From the NCBI GenBank assembly GCA_029855985.1, contig JAGSHR010000145.1, positions 1-18,665 of the forward strand: 18,665 bases of DNA, written 5' to 3'. The translations under genes were made by a program, and so were the position numbers. The notes below the pieces were generated by a model. The model was not told the DNA's origin and searched no databases. It saw nothing but the letters and a program-made list of their open reading frames with translations. Source of the DNA: Candidatus Njordarchaeota archaeon (GTDB taxonomy: Archaea > Thermoproteota > JANJXX01 > Panguiarchaeales > Panguiarchaeaceae). Below, one piece after another: positions 7,372-15,008 of this stretch. The stretch's first letter is position 1; every line of letters begins with the position of its first letter.

Positions 7372-8264
7372 TAGCGAACACCCATGAAGTCAACTAACGC
7401 GTTTATTACCTTGTTTCTCTTGTGTTTTCGAGTTTTTACGTTGATTTCAACCTGGACCGCATCTACTATGGGTGGCATAGAGTGATAGAAGACTATATCG
7501 CCACCTTGAAATCTACTTGTATCCACGATTGTGTTTAACCCTTGTTCTTCAAATGATTGAAGGAGCTTCTTAACCATTTTTCTCTCCTTGTTTATTATTG
7601 TGCCAAAACCTAACCTAACATCGTATTCCTCTGGGATATTGTAGCCATGTATATCAATGATGAATCTGACTTTGTTCGTGAAGATTAATTGTTCTATGAG
7701 TCTTCTGAATGGTGATATTCTCGAATAGTACCTATTATAGTCATAGTCTACCCGTGAGACTTTAGAGATTAATAGGTGACTTCCAGTAATCTTCGCGATC
7801 TTTGATGCTATGTCGACGGTGTGAGCGTCCTCTAAGGGGGGCGTCGAATGAGCCGCTATGATTAAATACCTATTTCTTCCCTCAAAGTAATCGAACGCGT
7901 TAAACAGTTTAATTGGGTTGTGGTAAAACATTGGTGGCAGAATTATGCGTTCTTCATCACTTTTAACGCTTCTAATCATCCTCGTTATTTTGAGTATTTC
8001 TTTTTCAAGAAGGTTTCTAAGCGAACGCAACAATAGTTTTGCTTTACGTTTTCCTACATGTGATTCATTGAGGAGGAGAAGTTCTATGGGAGCCCTATAT
8101 AGTATTCTGCTCCATATTTTGCTCTGATATTTAAGGAGCTCCTCCAAAATGTTCAAGGTTCTATCTAATATTTCTCCATTATTACCTACATTGTTTTCCT
8201 CTAACCTGTAAACAAGATAATAGAACTCCAGCAAGTCCTTGAATACCTCTAAGGGGCCACTCAA
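7371..8264 (-). CDS. N-formylglutamate amidohydrolase-like protein
   Basis: The protein has 297 aa. Residues about 1-125 are helical and unrecognised. Residues 130-297 resemble the N-formylglutamate amidohydrolase fold, related to zinc carboxypeptidases: LIIAAHSTPP with H139, FIIDIHGYN with D204 and H206, and AVQVEIN with E273, a plausible metal-binding and catalytic set. Members hydrolyse amide bonds on small acidic amides. Here it is translationally coupled on both sides: TTG start and upstream TGA overlap as TTGA, and its own stop overlaps the GCS2 start. The TTG is supported by GGAGGGG (8271-8277) on the minus strand. In this operon it may trim or proof-read the product of the two ligases. 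Substrate and the role of the N-terminal helical part are unknown. Confidence 0.65.
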   Translation of the reverse strand: MSGPLEVFKDLLEFYYLVYRLEENNVGNNGEILDRTLNILEELLKYQSKIWSRILYRAPIELLLLNESHVGKRKAKLLLRSLRNLLEKEILKITRMIRSVKSDEERIILPPMFYHNPIKLFNAFDYFEGRNRYLIIAAHSTPPLEDAHTVDIASKIAKITGSHLLISKVSRVDYDYNRYYSRISPFRRLIEQLIFTNKVRFIIDIHGYNIPEEYDVRLGFGTIINKERKMVKKLLQSFEEQGLNTIVDTSRFQGGDIVFYHSMPPIVDAVQVEINVKTRKHKRNKVINALVDFMGVR

Positions 8265-9475
8265 AGCGCAACCCCTCCTACCTTGTCTTTATAGCGATAA
8301 TTCATCCTAACGGCTAATTCTCTAATCAAAGCCGTTGATATGTGTTTACTAGCCTCGCTAATCGCCTCTATAATGTCTTTTCCCAAAACCACCGCGTTTT
8401 TTTCGATTTTAGGTAAGCCAGGGACTACCTTGCTGTAATCCCTTAGTAGTTTAAATTGGCTTATACCTGCTAAAGTGTCATCGTAGAATGCGTGAACATA
8501 AACGCCTCCAGATGAAATATTGGATATTAAGCATTTTCCATTTGAGTAGTTTTTTGCTGGGCAACCACTTCTCCTAAGGTGCAAACCTGAGAACAAACCT
8601 CCAATAATAAAACCTCTAATATCAAGAACATATTTGCCTCCATTACTCCCCTTGAAAAGATGGGACTTAATCATCTCCTGAACAATAACAGGGTAATTCA
8701 CCCTATCTTTAAATTTAGCAGCGGCATGAGCTTCTATGAATTTTATTCCTTTTCCACCGTGCCCATTTACAGGCTTTAAAACTATCGTCTTCGTGAATTC
8801 TTTGATCTCCTCAATTGCCCACATTAATTCTTCTTTACTTCGAGCAAGGTAATACCTTGGAATCTTTACTGCCAATCTTGTTTTCTTTAGAACATTCTTA
8901 AGAATTTCATAGACTGTGAATTTATTACTGGAAAGTCCGCCCGCGACACTCGGGTTTAAAACTAGTTGACGTGAGTTAGGCCAAACTTTTATGCCTGTAA
9001 CTCTTCTAATAACTATCTCAGGAGTTATCACCCCGTTATTATATTTTACTTCTAAACCATTTGGACCAAACATAATCTCTTGCTTACCCTTTGAGATCGT
9101 TTTAAAACCGTTTCGGCTTAGGTAATTAAGGATTTTTAATCTGTCAAGCTTTAGAACTGGTAATACATCATAGTTTGGTTCTATCATTACAACAGTTGAC
9201 TTTTCCTTGTGATGTATCCCTTTTAGATCTAGATAATATTTTAAGAATTTTTCTAAGCTCTCCAAGATAACGTGTCCTAAATCCATCCATTCCTTTTTCG
9301 AATTCTTCTCCATACTTATTAAATCTGACACTATTCTAGCTATCCCTGTGCCAGCGGGTATTGAATTTACCTCGAGAAAATATAATCCCCCCTCTTCGGA
9401 AACCAAAAAGTCTACTCCCATCAAGGGGAATAACTTTACATTGCTTAATTGAATAGCAAAATTAGATAAGAACAT
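8261..9475 (-). CDS. ATP-grasp ligase with a truncated first domain
   Basis: This 404-aa protein begins with MGVDFLVSEEGGLYFLEVNS (residues 19-38). That is normally the C-terminal end of an ATP-grasp domain, the EVN triad binding magnesium, so most of a first domain is absent. Residues about 95-385 look like a second ATP-grasp module: a pre-domain around PNYDVLPVLKLDRLKIL, the nucleotide-binding loop VLKPVNGHGGKGI with K234, and YVLDIRGFIIGG. ATP-grasp enzymes make amide bonds through acyl phosphates. In-frame codons upstream of ATG 9475 reach a stop at 9488-9490, so the protein cannot extend further as sequenced. A promoter-like element lies about 90 bases upstream. Either the gene was cut down when the cas locus arrived or the family naturally has this short form. 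It is first in the amidoligase operon. Confidence 0.65.
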   Translation of the reverse strand: MFLSNFAIQLSNVKLFPLMGVDFLVSEEGGLYFLEVNSIPAGTGIARIVSDLISMEKNSKKEWMDLGHVILESLEKFLKYYLDLKGIHHKEKSTVVMIEPNYDVLPVLKLDRLKILNYLSRNGFKTISKGKQEIMFGPNGLEVKYNNGVITPEIVIRRVTGIKVWPNSRQLVLNPSVAGGLSSNKFTVYEILKNVLKKTRLAVKIPRYYLARSKEELMWAIEEIKEFTKTIVLKPVNGHGGKGIKFIEAHAAAKFKDRVNYPVIVQEMIKSHLFKGSNGGKYVLDIRGFIIGGLFSGLHLRRSGCPAKNYSNGKCLISNISSGGVYVHAFYDDTLAGISQFKLLRDYSKVVPGLPKIEKNAVVLGKDIIEAISEASKHISTALIRELAVRMNYRYKDKVGGVAL

Positions 9476-9563
9476 AGGTACACCAGCTTACATACCAGTG
9501 AGAACCAGCATACAAGTCATATTCCAAAAAAGTCAAATCCTACAAATAGTCAAAATCGAAGAG

Positions 9564-9574
9564 TATTTAAGTTT
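9564..9574 (-). promoter_or_regulatory. TATA-like promoter of the amidoligase operon
   Basis: On the minus strand the sequence is AAACTTAAATA, close to the archaeal TATA consensus. Transcription would begin near 9540, giving a leader of about 65 nt before the ATG at 9475. It indicates that the apparently shortened ATP-grasp gene still has a promoter. Confidence 0.4.
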
Positions 9575-9734
9575 ATCCTATAATGTATAGATGCCTCTTC
9601 ATAAAAAAGACTAGAGTTGCAAGAAGGGTTAATTCACATCGATTTTAGACAATAAGTTCTCTTATCATCCATACCGTACCATCTTTTCTATGTTTTTTTC
9701 ATTTTATTTCTATTTTGCATGTTTATTTCCGTTA

Positions 9735-9777
9735 AATTTAAATACTGTATTACTCAGATATTATGTTTTAGGAGGTG
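9735..9777 (+). promoter_or_regulatory. Promoter and ribosome site of the cas adaptation operon
   Basis: A TATA-like AATTTAAATA (9735-9744) is followed by the strong ribosome site GGAGGTG (9771-9777), five bases before ATG 9783. The arrangement fixes the start of the first gene and suggests a short leader. Confidence 0.5.
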
Positions 9778-9782
9778 TTTTA

Positions 9783-10619
9783 ATGCACCTTCCCAATTTT
9801 GTCATCAAACATCACGTTAGCGAACTTGAATTTCTTAGTGAGAACACCCCTACCTTTATCATATCAGGTTACGGGTATCGCTTGTTTTTTGGAGATTTTG
9901 TTCCTTATTTGATTTTACTTAATTTGGATGGTTCAGTTAGCGCCAGTTTTCTTAATGGTTACCATTGGTTTTTATTCTCCCGTGATAGATTTTGTCGCTG
10001 GTGTGGATCAAAATTAAAAGGATTCTCTAAGCTAGGCCTATGCGAGTCATGTTATTTATCCCCACACGGCACCCGCTATAGATCTATCGTTGAGGGATGC
10101 ATTGAAGATAATTTCCCTGCACACAAATATGTTGTTTATTTGGTTTCTCTTGGAAACCTTATAAAAGTAGGAATATCTCGTTTTGATCGCAACGGTCTTA
10201 TTGGAGGATTCCTGTTTAGACTATTGGAGCAAGGAGCTGGTTTTTTCGCTGTATTTGATAGTAATTGGAATCTTTGTGAGGCCCAAGAGGTTGAGATGCT
10301 ACTATCAGAGGAATTTGGGTTTATCGACCGTGTTAGTTTTATGGAGAAAATTGAGTTATTCTATGGTGACGAAATCTCAGAATGCGAATTTTTCTCCATA
10401 GTTAGTAATGTTCTGGAATACACTAGTGCTCGTTTAATTGCTTCTGGTAAGTTTTCATGGAATGTACCAGAGTTTGATTTTGTATGGGAGGAGCGTATTT
10501 TATCGGGAGAGATAGTTGGTTATCGCGGTAACCTCGTAGTCTTTGATGACGGTTCCAATAGATTCTCCGTTGACTTATCAGCTCTTGTTGGTCGTGGCAT
10601 CTTTTCTTGGGAGGTGTAG
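9783..10619 (+). CDS. DUF2797-family zinc-binding, GIY-YIG-like protein heading the cas operon
   Basis: This is a 278-aa protein. The ATG at 9783 is chosen because GGAGGTG sits five bases upstream; an ATG at 9690 would add a stretch spanning the promoter. Residues 71-90 form a zinc-ribbon-like set, C71-x2-C74 and C87-x2-C90. Next comes the DUF2797 core: VYLVSLGNLIKVGISR (118-133), R146, the EQGA motif (149-152), and AQEVE around 168-171. The order of the VYL strand, KVG-S/T-R strand and a later glutamate resembles GIY-YIG nucleases, so DNA cleavage or nucleic-acid binding is plausible but inferred. A final region, residues about 230-278, looks like a small beta domain. The gene ends three bases before cas1 and shares its operon. 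In classical I-A loci this slot holds csa1, a Cas4-like FeS nuclease; no RecB motifs are seen here. Its part in spacer acquisition is unproven. Confidence 0.7.
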   Translation: MHLPNFVIKHHVSELEFLSENTPTFIISGYGYRLFFGDFVPYLILLNLDGSVSASFLNGYHWFLFSRDRFCRWCGSKLKGFSKLGLCESCYLSPHGTRYRSIVEGCIEDNFPAHKYVVYLVSLGNLIKVGISRFDRNGLIGGFLFRLLEQGAGFFAVFDSNWNLCEAQEVEMLLSEEFGFIDRVSFMEKIELFYGDEISECEFFSIVSNVLEYTSARLIASGKFSWNVPEFDFVWEERILSGEIVGYRGNLVVFDDGSNRFSVDLSALVGRGIFSWEV

Positions 10620-10622
10620 GAG

Positions 10623-11645
10623 ATGGGGGAGATTTTTATTGTTGATGCTATGGGTTACAAGGTTGGTAAAAGTGGTATGAAGATAGTTGTTTCCTTTTCT
10701 GATGGCACTCGGATCGAACGCAGTGTTCTTACCTTTAGTTCTCTTATTCTTGGGGGGTCAGGAAGCATTTCACTTAACGCACTTAAGTTACTAGCAGATT
10801 ATAACATTCCAGTTGTATTAACGGGTTCCCACGGTGCCTTCGCCACATTTCATCCTTTTTTCATGCATGGGACTGTCATAGTCAGGAGAGAACAATTTCT
10901 TGCTTATTTGGACAATAGGGGAGTAGTTTTAGCTAAAGGATTTGTTTTAGGTGCACTCCTTAATAAGGTCATGGTTTTGAGGTACTTTGCTAAAAATAGG
11001 GACGACTCCCTTGCTGTTCTCCTCTTGAATCACGCTGATTCAATTGAACGCATCGCTGATGAAGTTCGTAATATTCAGGGGAACAGAGTTGATGATATTA
11101 GATTAAATTTAATGGGGCTAGAAGGAGAGGGTTCTCGACTCTATTACGAAGCTCTATCTCGAATAATCCCCAAGGAACTTGGATTTGAGTCAAGGAATAG
11201 AAGGCCTCCGAGAGATCCTGTAAACGCAGCACTTAGCTACGGTTACATAATGTTGAATAGTGTTGTTGCTCTGACTATCGCTAAGGTTGGTTTAGAGCCA
11301 TTTGCTGGTTTTTTGCATGTGGATAGGAGTGGAAAACCAAGTTTAGTTCTCGATTTGTCCGAAGAATTTAGACAACCTATCATTGATATTATGATTGTCT
11401 CAATGTTTTCTAGGGGTTGGCTGAATCAAAATGATTTTGATTTCACTGGCTCAAGTGTTTTGCTAAACAAGGAGGGTAAACGAAAGTTTTTTGAGCACTT
11501 TAGGAAGCGCCTAAAGCATAAGGTTAGAGTTAATGGTGTAAACACAACATTGGAGGGTGCCATTCTCAGACAGGCCCGGGAAATTGTAAGATTTTTACTT
11601 GGTAGAAGCAATAATTACGAATCATTTGTATTTAGATGGTGGTGA
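10623..11645 (+). CDS. cas1: CRISPR integrase Cas1
   Basis: Cas1 is the metal-dependent integrase that, with Cas2, inserts spacers into CRISPR arrays. The length of 340 aa is normal. The N-terminal beta domain runs to about residue 80. The C-terminal helical domain shows the catalytic set: E167 in MGLEGEGSRLYYEAL, H232 in GFLHVDRSGKPSLVLDL, and D244 and E247 in DLSEEFRQPIID. All key residues are present, so the protein should be active. The ATG at 10623 follows GGAGGTG (10610-10616), which overlaps the end of the DUF2797 gene. It is second in the DUF2797-cas1-cas2-cas4 operon. Confidence 0.97.
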   Translation: MGEIFIVDAMGYKVGKSGMKIVVSFSDGTRIERSVLTFSSLILGGSGSISLNALKLLADYNIPVVLTGSHGAFATFHPFFMHGTVIVRREQFLAYLDNRGVVLAKGFVLGALLNKVMVLRYFAKNRDDSLAVLLLNHADSIERIADEVRNIQGNRVDDIRLNLMGLEGEGSRLYYEALSRIIPKELGFESRNRRPPRDPVNAALSYGYIMLNSVVALTIAKVGLEPFAGFLHVDRSGKPSLVLDLSEEFRQPIIDIMIVSMFSRGWLNQNDFDFTGSSVLLNKEGKRKFFEHFRKRLKHKVRVNGVNTTLEGAILRQAREIVRFLLGRSNNYESFVFRWW

Positions 11646-11650
11646 TCTCT

Positions 11651-11932
11651 TTGACATTTGTTTACGTGTTTTATGATATTCCCGACGACCATGTTAGGTT
11701 GAAAGTTGCTAAACTATTGAAGGATTACGGTTTGTTAAGGTTGCAGAAAAGTGTTTTCTGTGGTGAGATGAGTTATGCCCGCGCTGAAGAAATTGCTTTA
11801 AGAATAGATAGGGTTATGGGATCTGCTGAAGGGGATATTCGTATCGTTTTTGTCCCAGAGAGTTTTAAGAATAAAGTAATCATCGTCAGAGAACTATACA
11901 ATATTAAGGAGGAGAGTGTTATTGTGAGGTGA
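11651..11932 (+). CDS. cas2: CRISPR adaptation protein Cas2
   Basis: Cas2 is the small ferredoxin-fold dimer that bridges two Cas1 dimers. The first strand VYVFYDIPDD carries the conserved aspartate (YDIPDD), followed by RLKVAKLLKDYG and the RLQKSVFCGEM strand, which are typical of the family. I prefer the TTG at 11651 (93 aa), because GGTG (11641-11644) lies six bases upstream and Cas2 normally begins right at this strand. An ATG at 11636 in the same frame would add five residues and overlap cas1 by ten bases but has no ribosome site. The gene sits between cas1 and cas4 and is certainly co-transcribed with them. Confidence 0.93.
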   Translation: MTFVYVFYDIPDDHVRLKVAKLLKDYGLLRLQKSVFCGEMSYARAEEIALRIDRVMGSAEGDIRIVFVPESFKNKVIIVRELYNIKEESVIVR

Positions 11933-11939
11933 GAAAATC

Positions 11940-12506
11940 TTGCTAAATGAGAACTCTGTGTTGGTTTTCTCTGATGACGTTAAACAGTTCTTTTACTGTA
12001 AAAGAAAAGTTTTCTATAGAAGAGTTCTAAACGCTAGGTATAGACCAACATTTAAAATGAAGTTTGGGAAGGAAATTGAAGAAGAAGCTAGAATCCCTAT
12101 CGATACTGGTGAACACTTATACAAGAGTTACTACGTTTTTGATGAATCACTTGGATTAGGCGCAGTTATAGATGCCGTGATTATCGGTGATGGGTATGTT
12201 AAAGTAATTGAGATTAAATCTTCTAGATACTCCAAGCGCATTGATGAAAACCACAAAATGCAACTTGCTCTCCAAGTCTATCTCATTAGACGAGTTTTCC
12301 CAGGATTTCGGGTTTTCAGCATGGTTTACTACTATGATATAAACCGTTTTGAGGAGATTCGATTAGATGACAGGCACTTCAGTTCCTTGATAGACGCTGT
12401 TAGGGAAATTAGAGATATCATTGTTTCTGGTGTTTTACCGTTGCCGACAGATAATCCCTCTAAGTGCTCTGTTTGTGAATATAGAAACTATTGTGTAGAC
12501 ATTTAG
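11940..12506 (+). CDS. cas4: CRISPR-associated exonuclease Cas4
   Basis: Cas4 is a RecB-family iron-sulfur nuclease that trims prespacers and helps select the PAM. This 188-aa protein has the cluster cysteines C20 (QFFYCKRK) and C176, C179 and C185 (CSVCEYRNYC). The nuclease motifs are D78 in GAVIDAV, E91 and K93 in VIEIKSSRY, and Q108 in KMQLALQVYL. The length and all motifs are normal. The TTG start has AGGTGAG (11926-11932) seven bases upstream, overlapping the cas2 stop. It is the last gene of the adaptation operon; a T-rich stretch follows. Confidence 0.95.
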   Translation: MLNENSVLVFSDDVKQFFYCKRKVFYRRVLNARYRPTFKMKFGKEIEEEARIPIDTGEHLYKSYYVFDESLGLGAVIDAVIIGDGYVKVIEIKSSRYSKRIDENHKMQLALQVYLIRRVFPGFRVFSMVYYYDINRFEEIRLDDRHFSSLIDAVREIRDIIVSGVLPLPTDNPSKCSVCEYRNYCVDI

Positions 12507-12522
12507 TGAATATTTGTGCGAC

Positions 12523-12541
12523 TTTTTTCACTTTTTATTTT
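12523..12541 (+). terminator. T-rich terminator after cas4
   Basis: Two T-runs follow the cas4 stop by 17 bases. Archaeal transcripts typically end at such T-tracts without a hairpin. Its place between the operons supports two transcription units. Confidence 0.45.
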
Positions 12542-12547
12542 AAAAAA

Positions 12548-12557
12548 ATATATAAAA
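12548..12557 (+). promoter_or_regulatory. TATA-like promoter of the interference operon
   Basis: ATATATAAAA lies in an A-rich run between the cas4 terminator and the first interference gene. Transcription would start near 12580, leaving a leader of about 80 nt before ATG 12659. Confidence 0.45.
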
Positions 12558-12658
12558 AATAATTAATTAAACATCACTGTACAAAAACATGAATTCACCA
12601 ACTTTTGAAACTTCCCGAAAAAATTTTTGATAAACCAAAAAAACATAGGGGTCAAAAA

Positions 12659-13045
12659 ATGAAAATATCGGAATTAGCCTCTGATGAAAAAATTATCGTG
12701 CTAGCTCGATATCTAAGTTGGTACCTTGATATAGAAGGTGATTTTGGTGTTTTCGATAAACTCGCGAGAGCCAAAAGCGATAGAGAAATTATGGAAGCCT
12801 TGTACCCCGTCTATAGAGTGAAAAATAAGCTCGCTAAAAACTTCCAAGAAAAATGTAAAACCAACGAAGAATATTTTCTTAACAAAATAGTCCCATCGGA
12901 AAACATAGTCAAACACATTGCTGACCTAGCTTCGGAAGATTCATCAAGACTTGGTTTAACCTTAGCCGTTCTAGCTTTATCAATAAATCCCTGGTGTCCT
13001 GGAGATGAGAACAAGAAAACTGAAGAAAAAAATGGAGGTGAGTGA
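12659..13045 (+). CDS. Probable type I-A Cascade small subunit (Csa5/Cas11-like)
   Basis: This small, mostly helical protein has 128 aa from ATG 12659, chosen because GGGGT (12648-12652) lies six bases upstream; a TTG at 12605 in the same frame is the alternative and has no ribosome site. The sequence is charged, with a helix-rich body (KIIVLARYLSWYLDI, VYRVKNKLAKNFQEKCK, IVKHIADLASEDSSRLGLTL) and a lysine/glutamate tail. Csa5/Cas11 proteins of type I-A are of similar size and lie directly before cas7, as here. They line the belly of Cascade and bind target DNA. Sequence conservation in this family is poor, so the call rests largely on position, size and helical character. It starts the interference operon and ends three bases before cas7. 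Confidence 0.55.
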   Translation: MKISELASDEKIIVLARYLSWYLDIEGDFGVFDKLARAKSDREIMEALYPVYRVKNKLAKNFQEKCKTNEEYFLNKIVPSENIVKHIADLASEDSSRLGLTLAVLALSINPWCPGDENKKTEEKNGGE

Positions 13046-13048
13046 AAT

Positions 13049-14014
13049 ATGTATATTCGTGGTACATTTCGTGTAATTCTAAACGTACAAAGATTAAATA
13101 TGGAGGGCAGTGTGGGTAACTACAGCACGTTAACAAGAGTCTCACTCATTGGTCGAAGAGAAGGCCACTGGGAAGTAACCGAAACAGTTGGTGTGAGCGG
13201 AAACATGCTCAAACACTTTCACGCTAAACACATGGTTAATCTACTCTTAAGTTGGGGTAAAAATGACCTATGTGATGATTGTAAAAGAGGCGTATTCTAT
13301 AGGACGAGAGCCAAAATAAAATCCGAAGAGGAGATGGTCAAAAAGTGCGCAATAGACGATCTTCACGGGTTCCTAGCTACGGAAAACCAGATAAGAAGAG
13401 AAAGCCTAATCAAGTTCTCATTTGCTGTACCAGTAGAGGAAAATCTATTTTCAACAACAACTGTAACACATAATAGAGTAATCTACGATGAAAGAGGAAA
13501 AATAGAAAAAGAAAAAGCGATGATGGTGTACAAGAGTGAGTACGCATCTGGACTATATGGGTTTGCAGTCTCAATGGATTTAGAGTTCATCGGTGTACCA
13601 TTGGCAAACCCATACAGCTCTAATGGTCTTAATAGAGTAATTAACGACGATCAATACAAGGATCGAGCTAAAGCAGCTATCCAAGCATTATCATTACTGT
13701 TGCAAGGGGAAATGGGTGCAAAAATGTCTAATTCCCTCCCTGTAACCAAGGTCCATGAAGCCCTAGTGGTAACATCGAAGAAACCAGTACCAATGCCAGT
13801 TAATGCGTACTACATGGACTATCTAGAATCAAGCATTGAGCTCTACAGAGATCTTGTTGAAGGCAAAATTCTAGATAAAAAAGACATAACTCTTCACATT
13901 ATAACTAACAGGAATAACTTAAAATTGGGTCAACTTCACGTAAAACAACACAATAACATCGGAAGTCTGATAGTAAGCGTTTTGAATGAAGCGCTGGAAG
14001 ATAATACTAAATAA
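13049..14014 (+). CDS. cas7: Type I-A Cascade backbone protein Cas7 (Csa2/DevR)
   Basis: Cas7 forms the helical backbone that coats the CRISPR RNA spacer. This 321-aa protein starts with the RRM-type strand IRGTFRVILNVQRLNMEG and includes the archaeal DevR/Csa2 motif KKCAIDDLHGFLAT. RRESLIKFSFAVPVEE follows, then a C-terminal strand-helix region. The length is typical for Csa2. CDDC together with the cysteine in KKCAIDD could bind a metal, but this is inference. The ATG at 13049 follows GGAGGTG (13034-13040) at eight bases, overlapping the end of the small-subunit gene. The next gene, cas5, starts 40 bases after the stop. Confidence 0.92.
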   Translation: MYIRGTFRVILNVQRLNMEGSVGNYSTLTRVSLIGRREGHWEVTETVGVSGNMLKHFHAKHMVNLLLSWGKNDLCDDCKRGVFYRTRAKIKSEEEMVKKCAIDDLHGFLATENQIRRESLIKFSFAVPVEENLFSTTTVTHNRVIYDERGKIEKEKAMMVYKSEYASGLYGFAVSMDLEFIGVPLANPYSSNGLNRVINDDQYKDRAKAAIQALSLLLQGEMGAKMSNSLPVTKVHEALVVTSKKPVPMPVNAYYMDYLESSIELYRDLVEGKILDKKDITLHIITNRNNLKLGQLHVKQHNNIGSLIVSVLNEALEDNTK

Positions 14015-14054
14015 ACAACAAACTTTATTTCTTTTTGCTGGAGGGGCCGTTAAA

Positions 14055-15008
14055 TTGTTGATAATTGAAGTTTTAGTTAACCCATTATTTTATTCAATTA
14101 GGATTCCCGAAACGTACCAAGTCGCTGAGAGTTATATATTACCCCCTCCAACAACGATAGCTGGAGCAATAATTTACTCTTACGCTATATGGACTAAGAA
14201 AAACTTTACTGATGCGTTGATGGACATTACGTCTGATTCTTGGTTTTTTGCGGTCCCTCTAGGAGAACTAACTTCAACTCATGTTGTACTCAGGAGAAAC
14301 AGGTTCCTACAAGTAAAAGATAACATAAGAGACAAAAAGAAATTTTACAATAAATTGCCCGAAGAAGTGCGCGCTTTATTTAATTCCGAGGCTGATATTC
14401 CTTACTCAAAAGTCGAGTTCGCTTCTATGCTGAGAGATCATGGTTTGCTAGACTATTATTATGATTATTATAGTAAAACATTTACGGATGCACTCTACAG
14501 AAACTATATCTTCACAAATGAAATATATATTGCGGCCTTGCTTCCACTTAACGAGAAATTTTACCCAGCATTCACGAGAATTGGAGACACGGAATCTTTG
14601 GTAACCGTAAAAAAGGTTTCTATAATAGAGGAAAACGATATAAAAGTCAACTATGTTGAAAAAGGAGAAGAAATCGAAACCAAAACTTTTACTTTCCTTA
14701 AGTACAACGGTGAGGCGATTATTGAACCTTTAAACGGTGGGTTAATACAGCAGTTCGTTAGATTAAACGCTCTCATTGATAGAGAAAAGAAAGGTGAAAA
14801 GTTCAATTACACGGAATACTTAGAACCCGCTTTGTTACCGTTAACTAAGGAGATTAGGAAAGTAAAGAGAAAGAAAATGGTCATCTATACTCCAACGCTG
14901 CTAAAAGTAAGGACGGTTAAAGGAGTTAGAGTCTTAACATACAAGAGTAAACTACTCGGAGAGAAAATGCGCGTTATTATTCCCTCGGAGGCGAAAATTA
15001 ATGAATAA
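14055..15008 (+). CDS. cas5: Type I-A Cascade protein Cas5
   Basis: Cas5 binds the 5' handle of the crRNA and caps the Cas7 filament. The start LIIEVLVNPLFYSIRIPETYQVAES followed by YILPPPTTIAGAI is the classic Cas5 N-terminus (RRM strand and PPP-TT-GA motif). I place the start at TTG 14055 because GGAGGGG (14040-14046) is eight bases upstream. An open frame continues back to 13986, but that would overlap cas7 and add residues not expected in the family. This gives 317 aa, rather long for Cas5, with a lysine-rich C-terminal part (KKMVIYTPTLLKVRTVKG). It overlaps the next gene by eight bases, indicating translational coupling. Confidence 0.87.
   Translation: MLIIEVLVNPLFYSIRIPETYQVAESYILPPPTTIAGAIIYSYAIWTKKNFTDALMDITSDSWFFAVPLGELTSTHVVLRRNRFLQVKDNIRDKKKFYNKLPEEVRALFNSEADIPYSKVEFASMLRDHGLLDYYYDYYSKTFTDALYRNYIFTNEIYIAALLPLNEKFYPAFTRIGDTESLVTVKKVSIIEENDIKVNYVEKGEEIETKTFTFLKYNGEAIIEPLNGGLIQQFVRLNALIDREKKGEKFNYTEYLEPALLPLTKEIRKVKRKKMVIYTPTLLKVRTVKGVRVLTYKSKLLGEKMRVIIPSEAKINE

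Larger units (their letters stand above)
9476..9782. other. Divergent intergenic region between the amidoligase and cas operons
   Basis: This gap separates the minus-strand amidoligase operon from the plus-strand cas operon and has a TATA-like element for each, listed separately. A hydrophobic forward extension from ATG 9690 is open, but it would cross the cas-side promoter and ribosome site and is not accepted as coding. I found no recognisable remnant of the missing ATP-grasp segment and no CRISPR repeat here. Confidence 0.55.

Noticed and set aside
9690..9782. Upstream extension of the DUF2797 gene from ATG 9690
   Set aside because: It is hydrophobic, has no ribosome site, and overlaps the TATA-like element and GGAGGTG that point to ATG 9783.
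13986..14054. Longer Cas5 starting inside cas7
   Set aside because: It would overlap cas7 and add an atypical N-terminus; the GGAGGGG at 14040-14046 supports TTG 14055.
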